From: Trigonopsis variabilis
Taxonomy: Eukaryota; Ascomycota; Trigonopsidomycetes; Trigonopsidales; Trigonopsidaceae
Reading direction: 5' to 3'
NCBI GenBank assembly: GCA_003707065.3
Contig: PPXM03000010.1
Span: forward strand, 462,853-526,852
Length of the DNA stretch: 64,000 bases
In this document: positions 56,310-64,000 of the stretch, piece by piece
How the letters are laid out: each line of letters begins with the position of its first letter
Numbering within the stretch: position 1 is the first letter of the stretch
Program-made: the position numbers and the translations under genes
Notes under the pieces: generated by a model
What the model saw: only the letters and a program-made list of their open reading frames with translations
Told to the model about the DNA's origin: nothing
Database searches by the model: none

Positions 56310-56365
56310 TTGAAGTTGGGCCCAATGGAAGTGGGACCAACAGAAGCAGGGCCAACGGAGAAGGC
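56310..56365. repeat. Imperfect short direct repeats (GGGCCAA-like)
   Basis: Four or so units of the type GGNCCAAYGGAAG occur in a row: GGGCCCAATGG, GGGACCAACAG, GGGCCAACGG and, after a spacer, GGTCCACC. They are upstream of the OST3 promoter; their role is unknown. Confidence 0.4.
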
Positions 56366-56436
56366 TAATGACGATAGGATGAACGGACCGGGTCCACCAA
56401 AAATGAGGATCCGTTAGTCCAGGAAGACAGGATCGG

Positions 56437-56444
56437 TATATAAA
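56437..56444 (+). promoter_or_regulatory. TATA box of OST3
   Basis: TATATAAA 151-158 nt before the OST3 start codon; the sequence and position fit a core promoter, with no direct evidence. Confidence 0.4.
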
Positions 56445-56594
56445 GTCTTTCTGAGAAGTCTGAACCAAGTAGACAAGAAAACTGAGGAAAATGTTATCCA
56501 TCCATCCGCTCAAGGCTTTCCAGAACCATCACATCTACCCTTCCACCGCTACACACCCCCCTTCTTTGACACTGCATCATCTATCCATTCAATC

Positions 56595-57530
56595 ATGAAG
56601 TTTGCGCTCTGGGTGATCGGCTTGATCGCAGTCCAAGCCATTGGCGCTTCACTAGATGAAATGGTCAGCTTATCAAGGTCATCGAATGGCTTAATCGAAT
56701 TGAATGATGACAATTTTGCTGATATACTCGATAAACATAAAGATTATTCCGTCATTGTTAGTCTTACTGCACTGGAACCTCGAGTAGGTTGTACATTATG
56801 CTCCATGCTCAAACCCGATTTTGCTTTACTTGCCTCCAGTTGGCTCCACGATCACCCACGAGGCGAGCACGTCTTCTTTGCCCAAGCCGATTTCTTTAAT
56901 TGTCGAGGCACTTTCCAGCGCTTAGGTTTAAATACAGTGCCAAATCTATGGATCTATAAAGAAGGGTCAAGGGAACCAATCAAATCGACATTCCATACCA
57001 CGGATCTTATTACCGAGTGTCAGCGCTTTATCTTTGAGAATCTTGGCCAAACCGTCGAGATACATCCTCCTTTCCCGTGGGCAAAATTGGCAGGCACAAT
57101 CTTTGCCTTGTTAGTGTCGGTGTCGTTGGTCAAAGTCTATTGGTCTACCATACGTTCGCTTGTCCTGAGTCGCTTGCTATGGGCTGCTTTGGCATTTGGA
57201 ACTCTACTGATATTTACAGGCGGACAAATGTTTGCTGCCATTCGAGGTGTCCCTTATACGGGAATGGGTGCTCAAGGGGTGATGATGATCATTCCTCAAT
57301 TTAGCCAGCAGTTTGGAATTGAAACACAGATCATTGCTACGCTCTACGGTTGTCTTGCCTTCACTGTCATTTCTCTTGTCTATAAAGTAGGAAAGATTGA
57401 AACGCCAAAGACTCAAGGCCTAGTCATCCTTATCTGCTTAGTTGTCAACATCGTCCTTTTCTCCTTACTTTTATCGATTTTTCGATCTAAAAATCAGGGC
57501 TATCCTTATAAACTTCCTCCTTTTATCTAG
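56595..57530 (+). CDS. OST3: Oligosaccharyltransferase subunit Ost3/Ost6
   Basis: Thioredoxin-like subunit of the ER oligosaccharyltransferase, aiding N-glycosylation of sites near cysteines. One exon, 311 residues. Signal peptide (about 1-18), lumenal thioredoxin-fold domain (about 20-160) with redox motif CTLC (about 72-75) and the cis-proline VPNLW, then four transmembrane helices (about 163-185, 193-215, 245-265, 275-297). Ends YPYKLPPFI. The CxxC and four-helix layout are those of Ost3/Ost6; the two paralogues cannot be separated from this alone. The stop is 67 nt from the stop of the convergent HFI1. Confidence 0.93.
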   Translation: MKFALWVIGLIAVQAIGASLDEMVSLSRSSNGLIELNDDNFADILDKHKDYSVIVSLTALEPRVGCTLCSMLKPDFALLASSWLHDHPRGEHVFFAQADFFNCRGTFQRLGLNTVPNLWIYKEGSREPIKSTFHTTDLITECQRFIFENLGQTVEIHPPFPWAKLAGTIFALLVSVSLVKVYWSTIRSLVLSRLLWAALAFGTLLIFTGGQMFAAIRGVPYTGMGAQGVMMIIPQFSQQFGIETQIIATLYGCLAFTVISLVYKVGKIETPKTQGLVILICLVVNIVLFSLLLSIFRSKNQGYPYKLPPFI

Positions 57531-57597
57531 ACTAGGTACATATTTAGATGCTAGCCAGCCAACCAAGAAACCAGAGTCTTGTCCAACTAAAAATACA

Positions 57598-58909
57598 CTA
57601 AGATGCCGTGAACAACTCTCTGACCAGACTCCGAATAGAGGCTGGGTCACTGATATAACTCTCTGCTTCTTCCGTCGTATTTTCTCTTGTAAGCTCACTC
57701 TCTGATTCACCTCTCCTCCGTTCTCCGTCGATTCCATTGAATTCAACTGTTTGAGCAGCTCGAAACGCTTCTTCAAAACTATCATCCATCAAGTCGTCAT
57801 AGTCGTCTTCATTTCTCAACATTCCATTAAACAGATGGTACAAAGGCCCGTTCCACTCGACCACGCTGTAAGGAGCCATCCGTAGCGGCATGGCCAAGTC
57901 ATGAATGGTAATGGACCGCTCTTCGCCATGCTTTGGATGATCTTCTGGGCGCAGTTTCCTCATGCGCGTAAATGTCTGTTGCAATAAGTCTTTTAAATAA
58001 AATTCCAAGCCAGCCATGATAAACTCAGGTACATTAGCACTGACCCCACCTAGAAGGCCACTCTCTATGGCAATACCTTGCATTCGTTGCCTAAGGTGAT
58101 CTTGATCTGGTAACTCATATAACTCGATAGACAAAGGGGTCTGAAGTTCCAGTATCACATCCTGCGTCCAACTAGCTTTCTGCTTCTCTTTATCCCGTAC
58201 AACTGGAATCTTTGGCAGCAACGCTCGCCTGGATAGAGATACCGCCGAAACCATCTTTTTATTCTGAGTCGTATTAGCAACATATCGCTAGTTCTCTTAC
58301 CTTGGTTACGTTTTTAAGTCGATTTCTATCCCTCGGTCCCAAGGATAATATACATTCGCGCAATCGATGAGCTCTTACATCCTGATTGACCATTTTCGAT
58401 CCCTTGTCCACATCTTTACACCAGCTATTGATTGCCCTTTTGCTAGCTGGAGTATCTCGGAGGGCATTGGCAAGATTGGCAAGGAGAAACTGATTATGCA
58501 TTCTGAACATAGTTCTATCTAGAATTGATTTCAATTCACATTCAAGTTCTTTTCTTGTCAATTTACCTAAAGCAGTCAGCATTTGCGAGAATGTCCATGC
58601 GTACTGGACTCCTTGTTCAGCGATATTGATCAAGTCACGTTCTGACACACCAGCCAAACTTCATCCAAGTTCATCCATCCTGTAGGCTCGAAAATTAAAC
58701 TTACCGGTTAAAAACAATGTCATTATCTCTCGATATCTATCCCAGCGGTCACCCAAGGCCGCCTTTACTTCATTCATGATGTTCTCAATGTCGATCCGTC
58801 TTGCTGGTTTGAAAATCACATTTTTATTAGCGATCGGGCCACCGATTCCATTAGGTCCGCCTCCTAGACCTTGAGCATTGGCTCCTTCTGTCCCACCCTT
58901 GGTAGCCAT
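57598..58909 (-). CDS. HFI1: SAGA complex subunit Hfi1/Ada1
   Basis: Histone-fold adaptor of the SAGA coactivator core. Three exons: 58909-58705, 58566-58301 and 58263-57598; introns 138 and 37 nt. The 378-residue product starts with a Gly/Asn-rich segment, then the SAGA-Tad1 domain: RRIDIENIMNEVKAALGDRWDRY, MTLFLTGKLTRKELECELKSIL (across the first intron) and MHNQFLLANLANALR. The C-terminal half shows the histone-fold-like SIELYELPDQDHL...GVSANVPEFIMAGLEFYLKDLL block and ends with an acidic tail. The first intron is unexpectedly long; the downstream acceptor (CTTTAG, 58567) is fixed by the continuity of FLTG-KLTRKE. Confidence 0.9.
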
Positions 58910-59091
58910 AAAGTGAGATGCAGTCCGTCGGGAGTTACAGATTGCAAAGAGCCCGAGGGGGTACCCTACGCCAACGAGGGCAAAAATGCGAATAACATGT
59001 CAACCTACAAATCTGAACCTGATTTCTGAAGTGTCAGATTGTCTAATTCGATGGTGGTAGCCATCAAGCCTCTATAGGAATTTCTTGCTTA

Positions 59092-60819
59092 TTACACTTC
59101 GGCGTCTCTAACAAGTAAATTATTTGCACGAAGATATTCCTTGACATCGCTAACTTTAGACTCGCCTCTATGGAACATTCCAGCTCCCAGAGCAGCATCT
59201 GCAGTTGTATTTTCAAAGACTTGCTTGAAATGTTCAGGACAACCTGCTCCACTGGAAGCGATGACCGGAATAGTAACGGCGTCCTTGACATCTTGAATCA
59301 ACTCGAGATCAAATCCGCTACTGGATCCATCCTTATCAATACAATTCAATAGGACTTCTCCAGCTCCCATGGCTTGAACAGCAGTAACTAATTGTCGCAC
59401 ATCCAAATCACGACTTTCTCTACCACCGCGGATAGTACACTGGTACCATGCGTATTCCTCACCATTAGGACCCCTTATACTCGTCTTGATTGTATGGTGA
59501 ACAGTCTGGTGCGGGCTTTGGACATAAATTCGCTTGGGATCAACAGAGACAACCACTGCTTGCGCCCCATAAGCTTTGGATATAGTTTCTATTGGGGACG
59601 TGCCATCTAGAACCTTGCCTCTTGCATAATATGCTTCTGCTGCCAATACGGCATCACTGCCAATAGACACCTTATCCGCTCCTGATCGAAAATACAGATC
59701 AGCCACTTTCAAGGCGGGTACGATAGTCCCATCCACGTCTTTGGTATCTTTAATCCCTCCTCCAACAGTCAGGGGAACAAAAACAGTTCGACTTGCCTGC
59801 CGAAGGACTTCCAGCATTGGGGCGTCTCTCAGAGGACAATTCCTAAATGATGTAATATTTAAAAATGTGACCTCGTCTGCTCCTTCTTGATAGTATCTTC
59901 GGGCCAACTCTACTGGTTTTCCTAGATTTCTCACTTGCCCCCCAGTCTCGACCCCGTCTTTTTCTCGGACATCGTATTGATCTCCTTTAGTCACTACAAG
60001 GTCTCCGTCGTCATTCGTGCGCACATCCAAACAAGCAATAACACGTTTCGTCAGTTGGCCTCTCTTATCACTAGGAAAGCGGAAACATTTCGCCCGTGTT
60101 GACAATTCGGAAATTTTTTGTCCCTTTAAAAAAGCGTTAATCACTCGTAACCCAGCTTCTCCACTTTTCTCAGGATGGAACTGAGTAGCAAATATATTAT
60201 CTTTCGCTATAGCAGCAATAAACTCTTCGCCTTCGTAGTTGGCCTTGATTACTTTCCATCCTTGTTCTTGAGCTCGTCTTGGTTCAGCTCTGAAAGAATG
60301 CACAAAGTAATAACACGACTCTGGCTCCAATCCATAAAAGTTTTCTGTCTTTCCATCTTGATAGACAAAATTCCATCCAATCTGTGGCACCGACTTCTTT
60401 GATTGATCGAAACTGCCCAATCGGTCGCGTATGACGTTCAATCCCACGGTTCCTGGGCTTTCCACAGATGATTCGAAAAAAGCTTGTAATCCTACGCAGA
60501 TTCCCATCAGAGGTCGACCACTCTCCAGGTAGCGGCGGATAGGTTCACTCAAGGATTTTTTTCGCACTTGAGTCATGAAGTGGCCAAAATTCCCGACTCC
60601 TGGAAATATTAACCGCTAACGTTAGCACAAATTATAAAATTGAGAGAAAGTACTAATCTAATTATCCCCGTTTTCGCCTGATGAGTCACTCACCTCAATT
60701 TTATCGAAATCATCCGATCCACTCTTGACCCATGAAATTTCCCAGCCTAAACTTTCTATCGCATTTTGCAACGAACGCAGATTGCCACTCTCCACGTCAA
60801 TAACGTGAACACGAGGCAT
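59092..60819 (-). CDS. HIS7: Imidazole glycerol phosphate synthase, fused HisH-HisF
   Basis: Bifunctional glutamine amidotransferase-cyclase of histidine synthesis, producing IGP and AICAR. Two exons: 60819-60694 and 60615-59092, intron 78 nt with GTGCTAAC branch. The product is 549 residues, as in other fungi. The amidotransferase half (about 1-205) shows [10 protein letters not shown], the nucleophile in MGICVGLQ and the His-Glu pair in [11 protein letters not shown]. The cyclase half (about 225-549) has [28 protein letters not shown] and [15 protein letters not shown]. The short first exon holds the conserved [17 protein letters not shown] start. All catalytic elements are intact. Confidence 0.97.
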
Positions 60820-61128
60820 GGAATGTTAGGTACCTGAAAAGCAGTCTCTCTGTTACTGGTATCGGCAAAGGTTCAGAACTCATGTCAACGAAGCACGCCT
60901 ATCATTGAATGAACTTATGACAGATAGAGAAGAAATATAAGAAACTATAGGCCGATGAACTGCGAGCAAGGAAATAGGTATATATCGAAGTAGTACAGAT
61001 GGCGTCTAAGGCCGCCGTTATCTTTCCCGTTACTTGAGATCGTCGAAGTACCACCACAAGCGTTATTATACACTATTTACAATACAAATACTAGGTCTTA
61101 TGTGCGTGAATACACTCGGCCTCGTTAT
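60820..61128. other. Intergenic region
   Basis: About 310 nt between the HIS7 start and the 3' end of the PPR gene, both minus strand. No coding sequence; presumably the HIS7 promoter. A TGACTC-type general control element lies inside the HIS7 intron near 60681-60687 (GTGACTCAT), not here. Confidence 0.4.
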
Positions 61129-63846
61129 TCACCTCAGACTCGAGTCACCCAGAAGAGCTTGTTCTTCTATATTGAACAACTTCGTTACGTTGCCTTCAAT
61201 AAATTGATGATCGAGTTGAGCTTTTCTATTAGCAAGGTCGAATAACTGTTCATGCTTGGCCCTAGCCCATTGAGTTACTTGAATCTTTCCTTGTCGTTTA
61301 TTAGTCCCATTATAGATCGCAGCTATCGTCCTGGAAGTAGGTTTTATTCCTAATGATTCCGCTTTCTCGTCCACAAGTCTTTCAGCTCCTTCTAATTCAC
61401 CATTTAAAGCGAGTCCGGAGATATAGGCATTGAAGACATCTTCGTCTGGCTGAATCTCTCGCTGGAGCATATTATTCCATATACTGTTTAAGGTATCAGT
61501 CGATCTACCACTCGAAGCTTCAATATATATGGCAAAAGATTCAGCATCAGGACCCCTATCTTCAGGCGACTGGAGTAATTCATGCCAAACACTGACCACA
61601 TTACCAAGTTCACCCATCTGACAGTAGGCTCTCATAATGGTGTTGAGTAGCTGGGTGGAAGGAGATGCTAGATCCAAATCTAGACTAATGGCTTGTCTGA
61701 CTTTCACCACACCACGGTGATAACCTAATTTACCAAAAAGGGAAAGAAAATGTTGATAAATATACTCTGGAATTTTCGGATACAGAAACTGCTTATTTGT
61801 TATAAACTTGAAGATGGCCAAGACAGCTTCTGCCCTCTTAATTTTGGCAAATCGATCAGCAATTGGAATGAAATGGTCAATAGGTACCTGAAAATACCTC
61901 ATAGCTAAAGCAAATATCCGCCATGAGTTATCAAAACTCGCACTAGAAGAGGCCGTATAGTTCATCAAAGTTCCATAGAGCTCCGGCATCTCTAGTGGTA
62001 ATATCCTCGGTATACCTGATGACTGAGGATAACGTTCACCTAATTCCAGGCGAAGCAGTTCCGAAACATCATCAATAGAGCTATTTCGGAGGAAGAGATT
62101 CGCAAATGCGGCTCTTGAAGCTTCATCAAGAGAATCAAAGAAGACGCGATAGTTAAGGTAATATCTGATTAGATCATCTGGACTAGTCTCAGCAGCATCA
62201 GCTACAGATCGGAGAAATTTCTGAATGATATCCTTCTCGTGAATAGTCCACTTGATGCCAGAATTCTGTGCTTCGTTATACAGCTTTATCGCTTTATCAA
62301 GTTGTTTCTGAGAGAGCGCCCACTGAAGAAATAATCCGTAGCTGGCATGATTCTTGGAGATACCCAGATTATCATAATAATCAAGAAGATCTGAAACAGT
62401 ATTCTTCGGTTTAGACATAGCCAAGGCCAAACCCAAGGTTCTATTCAACAGATCAGTAGAACTATCTCCTAATTGGTCTCTGAAAGAAGACAAAATGTGA
62501 AAAGTGGCCCTAGGAGAATCATTTTCGGAAACGTAAACATCCCAGAGGCAAAGAGATGAGACAGTATCCAAACTTTGCAAAGATCCAGGAATTTGTCTTA
62601 TTTCGTCTGCAATATCCATACCATGAGATGGGGAAGATTTAGTAGCCATAACTAGATCCAAAAACATTGACAAACCTTCCTTTCTGTCTTTGACTGACGT
62701 CTCCGGTTTCGATAAGAAGCGCGAAATGAGAGACATTAGCAGTTTTGTATTTTTAGGGTCATTTGAATCTGCAAGCTCGACCGCATCATTGAATAAGATC
62801 CTTATTTCATCAAGATTCGGATCAAATCCTAAGGGCTGGAGACATTTTTTAACAAAATCCATTACACTAGTGACTGAATTGAAATATTTCCACGAATCGT
62901 TAGCTTGCTTAATCTCAAGATATCCATCACTCTTATATTTTCGCCTTAGTTCACTTAAAAGTGGTTGGTAGACTCCCAATATGCCCGGTATGACAGTAGG
63001 GTCTAAAGGTGTTCTATTAAAATCCAACGTTGAGAAGAAAGTAAATAAAGGAGTCAGTCTTGATAAAATTTCGATAGGAGTTAATTTACTGTAATCAAGA
63101 TTTGTAGCGTCATTTAATTCAATATAGCTTTTCAGCCAGAGACTCACCAATTGAGGATAGCTAGATTCACCCATTAACTCATGTAATTTATTCGACGACT
63201 CTTTTACCTTTCCATTTATAATAAGGACTTTAAACAAACACGAGTAATCATCATAGCCTGATGAACCTTGAAGTAGATTCAGTAAGGCAAAGATCTTCCT
63301 GCTCAAAGCTAAATGGCAGCTGGACAAAGATTTGTACATACTTATTCGATCCCTTAAACTCTGTAGGATATGTATGGGAATTCTGTTTCGTCCATCCATG
63401 AGCGTCAACTGTCGCCAGCAGTATTCAAGAATGAATACTGAGGCTCCTCGCAAGGGAACATCCTTCTCTGAAGCAACTTGAGCTAATTCTGTTATGATAT
63501 ACATATAATGGTTGATTAATTGTTCTTGAGTTAAGGTTCCAGTCTCCGTTACCTTAAGCTCCCGCAACGATAGCTTGAAGATATCTTTTTCGGCCCCAGT
63601 GAGCTCATTCAGTTCGACATCAAGCAAGTCATCTAATCGCTTGAACTGTTTTATCGATGTCTTTTTATGAAATGACTTGTCGGGATCTTTTCGGCCTTGT
63701 CTCTGTTGCTCCCTCAAGTACATCAGATCATTGAATTTATATCCTCGACGAGTGTGTCGGAACTCCCATATCTGGCCACTCTGCACCCATCTCTGAGAAG
63801 GTTTTAATGACGACTCTAGTGCTTTGCATGGCCAATATCTTCTCAT
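61129..63846 (-). CDS. PPR-type mitochondrial protein (possibly CIA84-like)
   Basis: One exon, 905 residues, helical repeats throughout. The N-terminus is basic and aromatic, suggestive of mitochondrial import, and begins MRRYWPCKALESS. Degenerate pentatricopeptide-like helix pairs are visible especially in the C-terminal third (LLNTIMRAYCQMGELGNVVSVWHEL, DEDVFNAYISGLALNGELEGAERLV, TSRTIAAIYNG). Such proteins bind organelle RNA or act in complex assembly; fungal CIA84, a complex I assembly factor, is a possible homologue given that this genome keeps complex I, but I cannot confirm it. Start chosen as the only ATG giving the full frame. It runs up to the window edge region, its promoter being 63847-64000. 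Confidence 0.75.
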   Translation of the reverse strand: MRRYWPCKALESSLKPSQRWVQSGQIWEFRHTRRGYKFNDLMYLREQQRQGRKDPDKSFHKKTSIKQFKRLDDLLDVELNELTGAEKDIFKLSLRELKVTETGTLTQEQLINHYMYIITELAQVASEKDVPLRGASVFILEYCWRQLTLMDGRNRIPIHILQSLRDRISMYKSLSSCHLALSRKIFALLNLLQGSSGYDDYSCLFKVLIINGKVKESSNKLHELMGESSYPQLVSLWLKSYIELNDATNLDYSKLTPIEILSRLTPLFTFFSTLDFNRTPLDPTVIPGILGVYQPLLSELRRKYKSDGYLEIKQANDSWKYFNSVTSVMDFVKKCLQPLGFDPNLDEIRILFNDAVELADSNDPKNTKLLMSLISRFLSKPETSVKDRKEGLSMFLDLVMATKSSPSHGMDIADEIRQIPGSLQSLDTVSSLCLWDVYVSENDSPRATFHILSSFRDQLGDSSTDLLNRTLGLALAMSKPKNTVSDLLDYYDNLGISKNHASYGLFLQWALSQKQLDKAIKLYNEAQNSGIKWTIHEKDIIQKFLRSVADAAETSPDDLIRYYLNYRVFFDSLDEASRAAFANLFLRNSSIDDVSELLRLELGERYPQSSGIPRILPLEMPELYGTLMNYTASSSASFDNSWRIFALAMRYFQVPIDHFIPIADRFAKIKRAEAVLAIFKFITNKQFLYPKIPEYIYQHFLSLFGKLGYHRGVVKVRQAISLDLDLASPSTQLLNTIMRAYCQMGELGNVVSVWHELLQSPEDRGPDAESFAIYIEASSGRSTDTLNSIWNNMLQREIQPDEDVFNAYISGLALNGELEGAERLVDEKAESLGIKPTSRTIAAIYNGTNKRQGKIQVTQWARAKHEQLFDLANRKAQLDHQFIEGNVTKLFNIEEQALLGDSSLR

Positions 63847-64000
63847 CGATCAAATGAGTTGTGGGAGCAGAAATTGTAGCGATGTAACGATCAAGTTTAG
63901 CTTGGCAACGCCTAGGTGGACGGGTCCGTGCAGCGTTACTTGGACGGGTTTGGACACTCTTGTAGCGGTATAGCAGAACACTATGTTCGACTTAATCTAG

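Larger units (their letters stand above)
55765..56594. other. Intergenic region upstream of OST3
   Basis: About 0.8 kb without a supported gene. A TATA element lies at 56437-56444, 150 nt before the OST3 start. The stretch 56310-56370 is an imperfect GGGCCAA-type purine-rich segment, possibly repeated (GGGCCCAATGG, GGGACCAACAG, GGGCCAACGG). Confidence 0.4.

Overview
The window is nuclear DNA of a filamentous-type or early-diverging ascomycete-like fungus. The evidence is the set of fungal-type proteins (a SUN-family cell-wall protein, Mpe1, Hfi1, Ost3, fused His7) together with GT-AG introns that carry CTAAC/CTGAC-like branch sites. Two complex I genes are present (a 24 kDa Fe-S subunit and an MLRQ-like subunit), which argues against baker's-yeast relatives and Schizosaccharomyces. 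The very short introns (mostly 32-49 nt), moderate GC and dense gene packing would fit Taphrinomycotina, but that placement is inference only.

Layout: 0-12 kb holds the large RPA subunit (5' end cut off by the window), complex I 24 kDa subunit, alcohol dehydrogenase, the ER DnaJ protein Scj1, ALA synthase and a mitochondrial NADH kinase. 12.7-17.4 kb holds an MLRQ-like complex I subunit, a small RRM protein and a fungal SNF2-type helicase with an unresolved N-terminus. 17.4-23.3 kb is gene-poor: an intron-containing tRNA-Asp, decayed sequence with hairpins, and one cytochrome P450. 23.4-41 kb is dense: Mpe1, biotin synthase, Vps62, a SAC-domain phosphatase with broken frames, the DEAH spliceosomal helicase Prp2, the Rab-GAP Gyp1, mitochondrial ribosomal bS18m, an Hrp1-like RNA-binding protein and Pol epsilon subunit Dpb2. 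42.5-64 kb holds a dienelactone hydrolase pseudogene, Atg7, two unrecognised proteins, Dim1, a SUN-family protein, Prp6/Prp1, dCMP deaminase, Ost3, the SAGA subunit Hfi1, His7 and a PPR-like mitochondrial protein.

The genes are mostly housekeeping. RNA processing is well represented (Prp2, Prp6, Mpe1, Hrp1-like, RRM protein, Dim1), as are mitochondrial functions, but they are scattered on both strands and there is no operon-like logic. I did not find a convincing new multi-gene system. The most notable signals are the consistent extreme shortness of the introns, two genes with broken frames (one a clear pseudogene), a tRNA-Asp intron, several perfect palindromes in gene-poor DNA, and a long RE/RD-rich tail on the Hrp1-like protein. 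Exon boundaries were worked out by hand from splice consensus, frame and family similarity.
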